Positions 34,058 to 43,804 of a DNA stretch of 64,000 bases are shown here, in pieces; the stretch's first letter is position 1, and each line of letters starts with the position of its first letter. Source of the stretch: Micromonospora pallida (GTDB lineage: Bacteria > Actinomycetota > Actinomycetes > Mycobacteriales > Micromonosporaceae); the NCBI RefSeq assembly GCF_900090325.1, contig NZ_FMHW01000002.1, forward strand, positions 7,529,501 to 7,593,500, given 5' to 3'. The notes below the pieces were generated by a model. It did no database searches. It had not been told where the DNA came from and worked only from the letters and a program-made list of their open reading frames with translations. The translations under genes were made by a program, and so were the position numbers.

Positions 34058-36997
34058 CTACCTCCGGGCGGGCACGGTGTCGGCGGCCAATCGGTCGACG
34101 AATGCGCGTACCGCCGCCCGGTCCATGGTCAGCCCGGCCTGGCGGGCCTGGGCGTACGCGGCCGGGGAGAGCGCGGAGGTGACCGCCGCGATCTCCCGGG
34201 GGCTGTCGTACGGGTCCATCAGCTCAGGGGAGTAGCCGACCCGGCCCCCGATGCCCGCCACCGCGCCGAGCAGGACCGCGCCGTCGGCCGCGCGTCCGGT
34301 CATACCGAGCGTGCCGGCGAGCAGGTGCAGGGCGGCCAGCCAGCCGGTGACGTCCGCCAACTCGTCCAGCCCCCGGGTCGCCACCAGCGCCGCCTCGTAC
34401 GCGTCGTCGGTCGCCCCGGCGTCGGCCGCCACCTTGGCCCGGAACCAGTGCGAGTTGCTGACCGACCAGCGGTAGCCGATCCGGGTGCCGATCCGGATCG
34501 CCTCGTCCAGGGTCGCCGTGGCGGTGTCCAGGTCGCCCCGGGCCCGGGCCAGGTAGCCGTTGGTGGACAGCGCCTCGGAGAGCAGCCAGTCCACCCCGGA
34601 CTCGCGGGCGTGGCGTACCCCGTTCTCCCCGGCGGCCGCCGCAGCCGCGGCCTGGCCCCGCATGGCCAGGTAGTACGACTCGTAGATGTAGGCGCGGGCG
34701 ACCGGCGCGGGGTCGTCGACGGTCCGGGCCAGGTCGAGCGCCGCCCGGTTCGCCGCCCCGCTCTCCTCCAGCCGTCCGGCGAGGTAGAGCAGGGAGGCCA
34801 GGGCGGTCAGGGCCCGGGCCCGGTCGATCGGGGACGCCTCCGGAACCGCGTCGATCGTCTCCCGGAGCCAGCGCACGCCCTCCCGCAGGTGGCCCCGGTG
34901 GTACCAGTACCAGGACAGGTCAGTGGCCAGCCGCATGCCCGCGAGCGGCTGGCCGGCGGCGAGGGCGAACGCCAGGGCCGCTCGGGTGTTGGCCTGCTCG
35001 GCGGCGAGGGTGCGGTACCAGTGTGGCGCTTCGGGTCCGCGTAGCCCTTGGTCGGCGGTGCGGGCCAGGGCCAGGGCCCAGTCCAGGTGCCGGTGCCGCA
35101 GCCGCTGCCGGTCGTCCGGGCCGAGCAGCCGGTCGGCGTACGCGCGGAGGATCTCCAACATCCGGTAGCGGCGCGTGGTGCTGCCGGCCGGGGTGGTCGC
35201 CACCAGCGAACCGGTGATCAGGCCGGTGAGCGGGGTGAGGACGTCTGCGCCCGCGCCGGCCACCGTCTCGGCGGCGTCCAGGTCGAAGGTGTCGGCGAAG
35301 ACGCTGAGCCGGGCGAACAGGTCCCGCTGGGCGCCGTCCAGCAGCCGGTAGCTGTTGTCGATGGTCCGTTCCAGGCTGCGGTGCCGGTCCGGCAGGTCCG
35401 ACCGGGTGCTGGTGATGGCCAGGGACCGGCCGAGCCGGTCGAGGATCTGGACCGGCGAGAGGACGGTGAGCTGGGCGGCGGCCAGTTCGACGGCGAGCGG
35501 CAGACCGTCCAGTCGGGCACAGATCCGGGTCACGACCTCCCGGTCCGCCGGGCCGCACGACCAGTCCGGGGCGACTGCGGCGGCCCGGTCGAGGAAGAGT
35601 TCCACCGCCGTCGTGTCGACCGGTAGCGGCGGCACCGGGAAGCGGCGCTCGCCGCCCACCTCGAGCGGACGTTGGCTGGTCGCCAGGACGCGCAGGCCGG
35701 GCAGGTCGGTGAGCAGCCGCAGGGTGACGTCGGCGAGCGCCCCGGTCAGGTGTTCGCAGTTGTCCAGCAGCAGCACGGCCTCGGCGTCACCGACGGCTGC
35801 CACCAGGGCGTCCAGGTCGGAGAGGACGGCCAGGCCGAACGCCTGCGCGACGGTCGCCTCCAGCAGGGCGGCGTCGTGCAGGCCGGCCAGTTCGACCACG
35901 TGCACCGGCCGGGTGAGTCGGCGGCACACCTCCCGCGCGAGGCGGGTCTTCCCGCCGCCGCCCGGTCCGGTGAGCGTGACCAGCCGGTGCGTCTCCAGCA
36001 GTCGCCGGACCTCGGCCAGCTCGTGGTCCCGTCCGACGAACCGGTCCAGGGGCAGCACCAGCCGGGACCGGGCCGGCGGCGCGAGGGCGGCCCGCGCCGT
36101 CGGAGCCGGGGCGGTGGGACCGGCGACCGACCCGGTCCCCGCCGACCCGGTCCCCGCCGACCCGGTCCCCGCCGGCGCGGTGCCGACCGGCACGGCCAAC
36201 CCGGCCGCCGGCGGTACGGTGCCGACCGGCACGGATGACCCGGCCGCCGACGGTACGGTGAGCAGCTCCGGATCCTGCCGCAGGATCGCCTGGGCGAGCG
36301 TGGCCAGGTCGTCCCCCGGGTCGAGGCCGAACTCGTCGACGAGCAGCCGCCGCGCCTCGTGGTACGTGGCCAGGGCCTCGCTCTGCCGGCCGTCCCGGTA
36401 CAGCGCGAGCATCAGGTGCGCGACGCCCCGTTCCCGCAGCGGCTGGTCGGCGACGAGCGCGCGGGCCGCGGCGACGCCGCCAGTGACGTCCCCGAGGGCG
36501 AGCATCGCCTCGACCCGTGCCTCGGCGGCGACCAGGCGCAGCTCCCCGAGGCGGGCGATCTCCGCCTGGGCGAAGGGCGCGTCGCCTACGTCGAGCAGGG
36601 CCGGTCCCCGCCACAGGGCGAGCGCCTCCTCGACGGCCCGGTGGCCGGCCCGGGGGTCCCCGGCGGCCAGAGCCGTGCGCCCCTCGGCGAGGAGCCGCTC
36701 GAACCGGCCCCCGTCGATCAGGTCCGGGGCGGCGACGAGCCGGTAGCCGGCGGGGTGCCGGCACAGGGTCTCGGCCCCGAGCACCCGGCGCAGCCGGGAC
36801 ACGTAGGTCTGGAGCGCGTTCACCGCGCTCGGTGGCGGCTGGTCACCCCAGACTGCGTCGACGAGGCCCTCCACCGAGACGATCCGGTTCGCATCCAGCA
36901 GCAGCGCGGCCAGCGCCGCCCGTGGCTTGGGGCCACCGATGGCGAGACTCCGCCCGCCCTCGGTGACCTCGGTCGGCCCCAGGATCCAGAACTCCAC
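34058..36997 (-). CDS. AfsR/SARP family transcriptional regulator (BTAD, NB-ARC, TPR-like)
   Basis: The product is 979 residues. An OmpR-like winged helix (residues 1-90, MEFWILGPTEVTEGG...VNALQTYVSRLRRVLG) is followed by the BTAD domain (about 95-245), a Pro/Ala/Gly linker with 15-bp DNA repeats, an NB-ARC ATPase domain (GPGGGGKTRLA at about 335, LLLDNCEHL at about 415) and a C-terminal helical repeat region. This is the AfsR architecture of actinomycete regulators of secondary metabolism. No biosynthetic cluster is in view. The GTG start follows GAGGGGGAAGC. Confidence 0.93.
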   Translation of the reverse strand: MEFWILGPTEVTEGGRSLAIGGPKPRAALAALLLDANRIVSVEGLVDAVWGDQPPPSAVNALQTYVSRLRRVLGAETLCRHPAGYRLVAAPDLIDGGRFERLLAEGRTALAAGDPRAGHRAVEEALALWRGPALLDVGDAPFAQAEIARLGELRLVAAEARVEAMLALGDVTGGVAAARALVADQPLRERGVAHLMLALYRDGRQSEALATYHEARRLLVDEFGLDPGDDLATLAQAILRQDPELLTVPSAAGSSVPVGTVPPAAGLAVPVGTAPAGTGSAGTGSAGTGSVAGPTAPAPTARAALAPPARSRLVLPLDRFVGRDHELAEVRRLLETHRLVTLTGPGGGGKTRLAREVCRRLTRPVHVVELAGLHDAALLEATVAQAFGLAVLSDLDALVAAVGDAEAVLLLDNCEHLTGALADVTLRLLTDLPGLRVLATSQRPLEVGGERRFPVPPLPVDTTAVELFLDRAAAVAPDWSCGPADREVVTRICARLDGLPLAVELAAAQLTVLSPVQILDRLGRSLAITSTRSDLPDRHRSLERTIDNSYRLLDGAQRDLFARLSVFADTFDLDAAETVAGAGADVLTPLTGLITGSLVATTPAGSTTRRYRMLEILRAYADRLLGPDDRQRLRHRHLDWALALARTADQGLRGPEAPHWYRTLAAEQANTRAALAFALAAGQPLAGMRLATDLSWYWYHRGHLREGVRWLRETIDAVPEASPIDRARALTALASLLYLAGRLEESGAANRAALDLARTVDDPAPVARAYIYESYYLAMRGQAAAAAAAGENGVRHARESGVDWLLSEALSTNGYLARARGDLDTATATLDEAIRIGTRIGYRWSVSNSHWFRAKVAADAGATDDAYEAALVATRGLDELADVTGWLAALHLLAGTLGMTGRAADGAVLLGAVAGIGGRVGYSPELMDPYDSPREIAAVTSALSPAAYAQARQAGLTMDRAAVRAFVDRLAADTVPARR

Positions 36998-37210
36998 GCT
37001 TCCCCCTCACGGCCACCGGCCGTCCCCGCCGACGGTCCATGTCGCACAGTCGTCGGCTCTAGACCCCGACGCGTCGATGCTTCCGGATGGTTGCCAGCGT
37101 TCTGCACGCGGATTGCGAGTGGTTTCTGACAGTCTCGCCACCGCACGTCCGGCTTTCCCCCACCCCCGTCCCCGCCGGACCCGTAACTTCCCGGAGCACG
37201 AGGTGGAGAG

Positions 37211-38200
37211 ATGGCCGCAGTGGTGTCGCAGGTGAGCGCGGAGGGACGGGCGCGACCTGCCCGGGACCCAGCTGCGGACGTACCGGTGGAGGACCCACGG
37301 CGGTCGGTGCGGCGTCGCGTCGTACGAGGGGGACCGGAGGTGGCGCGGCACCTGGCCGTGGTGCCGCTCGGCCCGGAGCCGACCAGCCCGGCCGGCGGCC
37401 CTGGAACCAGCCCGGCCGGGACCAGAACCAGTCCGGGTACCCGGTTGGCCGGCGGTCCGGGAACCGGCCTGGTCGTGACCGGAGACCCGGCGGATGTAGC
37501 CATCCGGGTGGTGGTGGTCGACGACCATCCGGTCTTCCGGCTCGGGCTGGCGGCCCTGCTCGGCTCGCTGTCCGACCTGGGGGTGATCGGTGCCGCCGAC
37601 GACGTCGACGGCGCGCTCGCCCTGGTGGACCGGCACCGGCCGGACGTGGTGGTCATCGACCCGCACCTGGCCGGTGGGGCCGGCGTGGCGGTCGTCCGGG
37701 ACATCGTGACCCGGTACCCCGACACCGGGGTGCTGGTGGTCACGATGCTCGACGACGACGAGTCGGTGTTCGCCGCGCTGCGCGCCGGGGCCCGGGGCTA
37801 CCTGCTCAAGGGGGCCGCCCCGGCCGAGTTGGAGCGGGCGGTCCGGGCGGTGGCCAATGGTGAGGTGCTGCTCGGCCCCCGGGTCGCCGCCCGCGCGGTG
37901 GGGCGGCTCGCCGGCGGCCGTACGGCCGGTCCGCCGCCCCTGCCCGAGCTGACCGGGCGCGAGCGCGAGGTGCTGGACCTGGTCGCCCAGGGGTTGACCA
38001 ACGTGCTCGCCGCCCGGCGGCTCGGGCTGAGCCCGAAGACGGTTCGCAACCATCTCTCCAATGTGCTGCACAAGCTCCAGGTCACCGACCGCAGCGAGGC
38101 CGTCCGACGGGCCCGGCAGGCCGGGCTCGGTCAGCTCTCCGGTACGCGGGGCGCGGGCACGGCGGCCACCGGCCAGGGCACCTCGGGAGAGCGGTGGTAG
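37211..38200 (+). CDS. LuxR family response regulator with long N-terminal tail
   Basis: The product is 329 residues. The first 95 or so are a Pro/Gly/Thr-rich unconserved tail. Then comes a receiver domain (VVVDDHPVFRLGL, phosphoacceptor in VVVIDPHLAG, LLKGA) and a LuxR helix-turn-helix (LTGREREVLDLVAQGLTN...SPKTVRNHLSNVLHKL). No sensor kinase gene is adjacent, so the input is unknown. GAGGTGGAGAG precedes the ATG. Its last 70 bases overlap the end of the convergent GH20 gene. Confidence 0.92.
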   Translation: MAAVVSQVSAEGRARPARDPAADVPVEDPRRSVRRRVVRGGPEVARHLAVVPLGPEPTSPAGGPGTSPAGTRTSPGTRLAGGPGTGLVVTGDPADVAIRVVVVDDHPVFRLGLAALLGSLSDLGVIGAADDVDGALALVDRHRPDVVVIDPHLAGGAGVAVVRDIVTRYPDTGVLVVTMLDDDESVFAALRAGARGYLLKGAAPAELERAVRAVANGEVLLGPRVAARAVGRLAGGRTAGPPPLPELTGREREVLDLVAQGLTNVLAARRLGLSPKTVRNHLSNVLHKLQVTDRSEAVRRARQAGLGQLSGTRGAGTAATGQGTSGERW

Positions 38201-39768
38201 GTGGTGCCGGTGGTCTCCCAGCGTGGCCCCTGGGCGGCCAGCCGGCGACGGAACCCGGCCCAGTCGTGCCCGGCGCGCGGTGACCAGCCGAGTTCGGCGA
38301 CGGCGGGCAGCCGGGGCAGGAGCAGGTACTCGAGGTCCGCGCGCGAGGTGACGAACTCCGTCCACAGTGGCGCACAGACGCCGAGCACCGCCTCGGCCGG
38401 CACGTCGGCCAGGTAGCCGGCCGGGTCCCAGTCGTACGCCTGGTGCACGTCGATGGTGCCGGCCCAGTCGTGCCCGATCGGGCTGTCCGGGGTGTACCGC
38501 ATGTCCAGGTAGGACCGGTTGGCGGGGGACATCACCAGCCGCGCGCCACGGCGGACCGCGTCGGCGACCATCGGGTCGTCGGCGGTCGTCCCCCAGTACT
38601 GGAGGACGCGGCCCGGGGAGTGCGCCGCCGGGGCGATCTGGTGCCAGCCCAGCACGGTCTTCCCGGTGTCGACGACGATCCGCTGCGCCCGGTCGACGAA
38701 CCGGGCGTACGCGTCGTCCGGCACCTTGAACGCCTCGTCCCCACCGAGGTGCAGGTACGGGCCGGGGGTGAGCGCGGCGACCTCGCCGAGCACGTCGGCG
38801 ATGAACGAGTAGGTCAGCTCGCGGTCCGGGTCGAGGTAGCTGAAGCCGACGTCGGTGCCGGTGTACGGCGGGGGCGTCACCCCGTCCGGCGCGAGCTTCC
38901 CGTACGCGGTCAGCGCCGCGTGGGTGTGCCCGGGCAGGTCGATCTCCGGCACCAGGGTGACGTGCCGCTGCGCCGCGTACTCGACGATCCGCCGGTAGTC
39001 GGCCTGGCTGTACCACCCGCCGGGGGCGCCGCCGACCGCCGTGGCGCCGCCGACCTCGGCCAGCCGGGGCCAGGAGTCGATGGCGATCCGCCAACCCTGG
39101 TCGTCGGTGAGGTGCAGGTGCAGATGGTTGAGCTTGTACCGGGCGAGTTGGTCGACGACCCGCAGCACCTCGTCCACGCCGAAGAAGTGCCGGGCCACGT
39201 CGAGCATTGCGCCCCGGTAGCCGAACCGAGGGTGGTCGGTGATCGTGCCGCCGGGCAGCACCCAGGGTCCGGGCACCGGGGTCGGGCTCTCCACGGCGGC
39301 GGGGAGGAGCTGGCGCAGGGTCTGCACCCCGTGGCCGAGCCCGGCCGGGGTGGAGGCGGTGAGGCGTACCCCGTCGGGGGTGATGTCGAGCCGGTACCCC
39401 TCGGGGCCGAGCCCCGGGTCGGCCAGGGCCAGGGTGATCGCGCCGGCGGTCGGGGCGGCCGGGTCGACGGTGACCGGCAGCGGATGACCGGTGGCCGGCC
39501 GGAGCAGGGCGGCGAGCCGGTCGGCCTCGGCGCGGGCCGCCGGCTCGACGCGGATCACGGTGTCGGCGGTGAGCGGGAAGTCGGCGTGCGGGTCCGGCCG
39601 GACGCTGGCCGGCACCGGCAGCACGTCGCCGAGCGCGACCGTGGCGGCCCGACGGGAGATGCCGGTGACGGAGGTGGCGGTCACGCCGTCCGCGCTGGCC
39701 GGCGTGGCGAGCGGATCCGGGCCGGCGGGGTCGGCTGGCGGGGCGGGGGAGGAGGGGGTGGCGGACAC
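38131..39768 (-). CDS. Beta-N-acetylhexosaminidase, glycoside hydrolase family 20
   Basis: The product is 545 residues. A GH20b-like N-terminal domain (VLPVPASVRPDP to GLGHGVQTLRQLL) precedes the GH20 barrel (GYRGAMLDVARHFF, HLHLTDDQGWRIAID, HLGGDEAFK with the catalytic Asp-Glu pair, WHQIAP). It removes terminal GlcNAc/GalNAc, probably from chitooligosaccharides. No convincing signal peptide is seen, so it may act inside the cell. The GTG at 39766-39768 was chosen because GGAGG precedes it. It overlaps the LuxR gene tail to tail by 70 bases. Confidence 0.92.
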   Translation of the reverse strand: MSATPSSPAPPADPAGPDPLATPASADGVTATSVTGISRRAATVALGDVLPVPASVRPDPHADFPLTADTVIRVEPAARAEADRLAALLRPATGHPLPVTVDPAAPTAGAITLALADPGLGPEGYRLDITPDGVRLTASTPAGLGHGVQTLRQLLPAAVESPTPVPGPWVLPGGTITDHPRFGYRGAMLDVARHFFGVDEVLRVVDQLARYKLNHLHLHLTDDQGWRIAIDSWPRLAEVGGATAVGGAPGGWYSQADYRRIVEYAAQRHVTLVPEIDLPGHTHAALTAYGKLAPDGVTPPPYTGTDVGFSYLDPDRELTYSFIADVLGEVAALTPGPYLHLGGDEAFKVPDDAYARFVDRAQRIVVDTGKTVLGWHQIAPAAHSPGRVLQYWGTTADDPMVADAVRRGARLVMSPANRSYLDMRYTPDSPIGHDWAGTIDVHQAYDWDPAGYLADVPAEAVLGVCAPLWTEFVTSRADLEYLLLPRLPAVAELGWSPRAGHDWAGFRRRLAAQGPRWETTGTTYHRSPEVPWPVAAVPAPRVPES

Positions 39769-39909
39769 GAAGGCCTCCGGTGGGGGTGTAACTGCGACGC
39801 TTCTGGCAAAACGCGCATCCGTGTAGTTGGCCCGCCAAGCGTACGAGAGGATGGCTGAGCTGCGTGAACGTGCGCATGGAAGCGTTCCCACCAACCGGTA
39901 CGAACGCGT

Positions 39910-39926
39910 ACAGTCGTGATGACTGT
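39910..39926. promoter_or_regulatory. Inverted repeat in the GH20-ppdK intergenic region, candidate operator
   Basis: ACAGTC and GACTGT are separated by GTGAT. The 312-base divergent spacer (39769-40080) is less GC-biased than its surroundings and must hold promoters for both genes. No DasR-type site (TGGTCTAGACCA) is seen. Confidence 0.35.
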
Positions 39927-40080
39927 GCCGATTGTCACCAGATGGTCCCGGCCCCCCGTCTGGTCGCTTAGCCTTCGCCCACCGGTGCTCGTCCGCCCCG
40001 GGATTACCAGCAGGTGACCTCGGGGTACATGGGCGGCTGAACCTTCGTTAAGTGTCGACGGCGTGCGCGTGGAGGGTCTG

Positions 40081-42816
40081 GTGGCAGTGCAGGGAACCGT
40101 GGAACGCAAGTACGTCTACGACTTCGCCGAGGGCAACAAGGACCTCAAGGACCTGCTCGGCGGCAAGGGGGCGAACCTGGCGGAGATGACCAACCTCGGT
40201 CTCCCCGTCCCGCCCGGGTTCACCATCACCACCGAGGCGTGCCAGGCGTACCTCGCCAGCGGCCGGGAGCCGGACGGCCTGGCGGACCAGGTCGCCGCCC
40301 GGCTGGCGGCCCTGGAAGGGGCGATGGGCAAGCGCCTCGGCGACCCGGACGACCCGCTGCTGGTCTCGGTCCGCTCCGGGGCGAAGTTCTCCATGCCCGG
40401 CATGATGGAGACCGTCCTGAACGTCGGCCTCAACGACCGCAGCGTGGTCGGGCTGGCCCGGCAGGCCACCGGCTCCGGAGACCAGGCGGACCCCGTCGGC
40501 GGGGAACGGTTCGCCTGGGACTCGTACCGCCGGCTGATCCAGATGTTCGGCAAGACCGTCTGCGAGGTGCCGGGGGAGGAGTTCGAGCACGCCCTCGACG
40601 AGGCCAAGCACGCCCGGGGCACCCGCGACGACCTCGACTTGGGCGCGGACGACCTGCACGGGCTGGTCGAGGCGTACAAGAAGATCTTCCGGAAGCACAC
40701 CGGGCGGGACTTCCCGCAGGACCCGCGCGAGCAGCTCGACCTGGCCGTCCGCGCGGTCTTCGACTCGTGGAACGCCGAGCGGGCGGTGCTCTACCGGCGG
40801 CAGGAACGCATTCCCGCCGACCTCGGCACGGCGGTCAACGTGTGTTCGATGGTCTTCGGCAACCTCGGCTCGGACTCCGGCACCGGGGTCGCCTTCACCC
40901 GTGACCCGGCCAGCGGCGCGCAGGGCATCTACGGCGACTACCTGGCCAACGCCCAGGGCGAGGACGTGGTCGCCGGCATCCGCAACACCGTCCCGTTGCA
41001 GGAGCTGGAGCGGCTCGACAAGAAGTCCTACGACGAGCTGCTGGACATCATGGCCCGGCTGGAACGGCACTACCACGATCTGTGCGACATCGAGTTCACC
41101 ATCGAGCGGGGCAAGCTCTGGATGCTCCAGACCCGGGTCGGCAAGCGCACCGCGGCGGCGGCCTTCGTGATCGCCGGCCAGCTCGTCGACGAGGGGCTGA
41201 TCGACCTGGACGAGGCGGTGCACCGGGTCAACGGGGCACAGCTCGCCCAGCTCATGTTCCCCCGGTTCCAGCTCGACCACGAGTTCCAGGCGGTGGCCCG
41301 GGGCATCGGGGCGTCGCCGGGCGCGGCCGTCGGCAAGGTGGTCTTCACCTCCGCCCGCGCGGTCGAACTGGCCGCCGAGGGGGAACGGGTGATCCTGGTC
41401 CGCCGGGAGACCAACCCGGACGACCTCCAGGGCATGATCGCCGCCCAGGGCATCCTCACCTCCCGGGGCGGCAAGACCAGCCACGCCGCGGTGGTCGCCC
41501 GAGGTATGGGCAAGACCTGCGTCTCCGGCGCGGACGCGCTGGAGGTGAACGTCCCGGCGCGGCGGTTCACCGTCGCCGGGCAGACCGTCGCCGAGGGCGA
41601 CGTGGTGTCCATCGACGGCACCACCGGCAACATCTACCTCGGCGAGGTGCCGGTGATGCCGTCCGAGGTGGTGCAGTACTTCGAGGGCACCCTCGACCCG
41701 GAGCGGACCGACGACGCGCTGGTCCGGTCCGTACACCGGGTCATGACGCACGCCGACCAGCGGCGGCGGCTGGCGGTCCGGGCGAACGCCGACACCGGCG
41801 CGGACGCCGCCCGGGCCCGGCGCTTCGGCGCGCAGGGCATCGGGCTCTGCCGCACCGAGCACATGTTCCTCGGCGACCGGCGGGAACTGGTCGAGCGGCT
41901 GATCCTGGCCCGCACCGACGACGAGCGGGAGACGTCGCTCGCCGCGCTGCTGCCGTTGCAGCGGGCCGACTTCATGGAGATCTTCCGCGAGATGGACGGG
42001 CTGCCGGTCACCGTGCGGCTGATCGACCCGCCGCTGCACGAGTTCCTGCCCCCGCTGGAGCAACTCGCAGTGAACGTCGCGGTCGCCCAGGAGCGGGGCG
42101 AGGACGTGGCGAAGGAGGAGGCGCTGCTCGCCGCCGTGCGGCGGATGCACGAGGAGAACCCGATGCTCGGCCTGCGGGGCGTCCGGCTCGGTCTGGTCAT
42201 CCCCGGCCTGTTCGCGATGCAGGTCCGGGCGATCACCGAGGCCGCCGTGGCGTGCGCCCGCGACGGCGTCACCGCGCGACCCGAGATCATGGTCCCGCTG
42301 GTCGGCGCGGTCCAGGAGCTGGAGACGGTACGCGCCGAGGCAGAGAAGATCATCGCCGAGGTGGTCGGGGAGGGCGGCGTCGAGGTGCTGATCGGCACCA
42401 TGATCGAGGTGCCCCGGGCGGCGCTCACCGCCGGCCAGATCGCCGAGGCCGCCCAGTTCTTCTCCTTCGGCACCAACGACCTGACCCAGATGGGCTGGGG
42501 CTTCTCCCGGGACGACGTCGAGGGGGCGTTCTTCTGGCGTTACCTGGAGCTGGGCATCTTCGGCATCTCGCCGTTCGAGTCGCTGGACAGGGACGGGGTC
42601 GGTCGGCTGGTGCGGATCGCCGCCGAGGAGGGTCGGGCCGCCCGGCCGGACCTGAAGCTCGGGGTCTGCGGAGAGCACGGCGGTGACCCGGACTCGGTGC
42701 ACTTCTTCCACCAGGTCGGGCTGGACTACGTCTCCTGCTCGCCGTTCCGGGTGCCGATCGCCCGGCTGGAGGCGGGCCGCGCGGCGGTCGAGACCAGCGG
42801 TTCCGACAGCCGCTGA
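40081..42816 (+). CDS. ppdK: Pyruvate, phosphate dikinase
   Basis: The product is 911 residues. The N-terminal ATP-grasp domain begins YVYDFAEGNKDLKDLLGGKGANLAEM, the swivelling phosphohistidine domain has GGKTSHAAVVARGMGKTCVSG (His near residue 473), and the C-terminal PEP/pyruvate barrel contains GLCRTEHMF and CGEHGGDP. It interconverts pyruvate, ATP and phosphate with PEP, AMP and diphosphate. GTG 40081 is chosen since GGAGGG precedes it; an in-frame GTG 18 bases upstream is possible. Confidence 0.97.
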   Translation: MAVQGTVERKYVYDFAEGNKDLKDLLGGKGANLAEMTNLGLPVPPGFTITTEACQAYLASGREPDGLADQVAARLAALEGAMGKRLGDPDDPLLVSVRSGAKFSMPGMMETVLNVGLNDRSVVGLARQATGSGDQADPVGGERFAWDSYRRLIQMFGKTVCEVPGEEFEHALDEAKHARGTRDDLDLGADDLHGLVEAYKKIFRKHTGRDFPQDPREQLDLAVRAVFDSWNAERAVLYRRQERIPADLGTAVNVCSMVFGNLGSDSGTGVAFTRDPASGAQGIYGDYLANAQGEDVVAGIRNTVPLQELERLDKKSYDELLDIMARLERHYHDLCDIEFTIERGKLWMLQTRVGKRTAAAAFVIAGQLVDEGLIDLDEAVHRVNGAQLAQLMFPRFQLDHEFQAVARGIGASPGAAVGKVVFTSARAVELAAEGERVILVRRETNPDDLQGMIAAQGILTSRGGKTSHAAVVARGMGKTCVSGADALEVNVPARRFTVAGQTVAEGDVVSIDGTTGNIYLGEVPVMPSEVVQYFEGTLDPERTDDALVRSVHRVMTHADQRRRLAVRANADTGADAARARRFGAQGIGLCRTEHMFLGDRRELVERLILARTDDERETSLAALLPLQRADFMEIFREMDGLPVTVRLIDPPLHEFLPPLEQLAVNVAVAQERGEDVAKEEALLAAVRRMHEENPMLGLRGVRLGLVIPGLFAMQVRAITEAAVACARDGVTARPEIMVPLVGAVQELETVRAEAEKIIAEVVGEGGVEVLIGTMIEVPRAALTAGQIAEAAQFFSFGTNDLTQMGWGFSRDDVEGAFFWRYLELGIFGISPFESLDRDGVGRLVRIAAEEGRAARPDLKLGVCGEHGGDPDSVHFFHQVGLDYVSCSPFRVPIARLEAGRAAVETSGSDSR

Positions 42817-42928
42817 CGGCGTACTCGTTAGCTGGTCGAGGCGGCGACGGCCGTGCCGCCCGCGTCCGGGATGGTCTCCGGCGCGGGCGGCGAGCTGCCG
42901 GCACCGGTGGGGACCACCTCCCCGCCGG

Positions 42929-43432
42929 TCAGATCAGCGGGCGGTGCCAACGGTTGTGTTCGGTGTGGCGGCGCAGGGGGTTCGTCGGAATCGTGGCCAT
43001 CGGCGTGCGCACGGCGAGCGGACCGGCCATGATCGCCGGCTGGGGTTCGTCGTAGCCCCGGCGGTGGGCGTCGAACACCCCACCGGTACGCCGGGCCACC
43101 GCCCGCGCCTCCTCGCGCAGCTCCTCCGGGTCGGCGTCCGGACCGGCGACCAGGGTGAGCAGCGCGTGTTGCCCGGCCGGGTAGATCACCACCTGCCCGT
43201 CCGTGGTGCGGACCACGTGCTCCCGGAACTCGCCCCGGGTGGCCGCCTGGGCGAACCGCTGGCCGAGCCCGAAGCTCGCGGCGGCGAGGGCGGCGAGGTG
43301 GGCCGCCTCCGTCGCCGGCAGGTCGCTGGCGATCAGCAGGCCGTCCGTGCCGGCCAGGACCGCGCCGCAGACCTCCGGCCGGCGCGACCGCAGCCGGCTC
43401 AGCTCCGCGTCCATCAGGGTGCCAGCGTCCAC
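42929..43432 (-). CDS. Roadblock/LC7 domain protein
   Basis: The product is 167 residues. The core (LSRLRSRRPEVCGAVLAGTDGLLIASDLPA, then AALAAASFGLGQRFA and VVIYPAGQHALLTLVAGPDADPEEL) is a roadblock/LC7 fold like MglB and conservon CvnB proteins, which act as regulators of small GTPases. No partner GTPase or histidine kinase gene is adjacent, unlike in a conservon. GTG 43432 has GGGGAGG in front; ATG 43414 is an alternative. The 112-base gap after ppdK holds nothing recognisable. Confidence 0.82.
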   Translation of the reverse strand: MDAGTLMDAELSRLRSRRPEVCGAVLAGTDGLLIASDLPATEAAHLAALAAASFGLGQRFAQAATRGEFREHVVRTTDGQVVIYPAGQHALLTLVAGPDADPEELREEARAVARRTGGVFDAHRRGYDEPQPAIMAGPLAVRTPMATIPTNPLRRHTEHNRWHRPLI

Positions 43433-43580
43433 GATCGCCCTCCCCAGGGTCGCTCCGACGCACCGGCCGGCGACGCCGGTGACGTTCCGCTTCTGGCAAG
43501 CTACCGCCGGCCACCGAAGGCCGCGAGCCCGTAACGGCCCGCGATCGGTCCGCAACCGGAGTCCGAACGGCCGATGCGCC

Positions 43581-43725
43581 GTCGGCCGAACGGCGGCGGC
43601 CCGGCCCGGTGTCCGCCGAACGGTGCCGGCCGGTCCGGGGTACGCCGAACGCGGCAACCGGTCCGGGGTACGCCGAACGGCGGCGACCGGCCCGGAGCGC
43701 CGAACGGTGGCGGTGGCGCGGTTCG
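43581..43725. repeat. About 28-bp tandem repeat in the roadblock-VOC spacer
   Basis: Five units start GCCGAACGGYGGCGRCCGG and continue TCCGGGGTAC. The 43433-43804 spacer contains nothing else but the VOC gene's ribosome-binding site. Confidence 0.75.
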
Positions 43726-43804
43726 GGCCTCGTCGCCGAGCCGCACTGCCGGGGCGGGCGTAACCTGGGCTGGCCGGTGACACCTGTCCGGTGAAGGAGG
43801 TCCG

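Noticed and set aside
34058..36997. Secondary-metabolite gene cluster suggested by the AfsR/SARP regulator
   Set aside because: No polyketide synthase, NRPS, terpene or RiPP genes lie in the window; neighbours are dusB, a LuxR regulator and GH20.
37007..39877. Long minus-strand open frame across the LuxR and GH20 genes
   Set aside because: Low-complexity arginine-rich translation; the GH20 and LuxR frames have clear catalytic motifs and explain the region.
39769..40080. DasR-type operator upstream of the GH20 hexosaminidase
   Set aside because: No sequence close to the TGGTCTAGACCA consensus was found; only an unrelated ACAGTC-N5-GACTGT palindrome.
42831..42928. Frameshifted C-terminal extension of the roadblock protein
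   Set aside because: An open frame exists but is Pro/Gly/Thr-rich without conserved features; the normal stop at 42929 gives a plausible protein.
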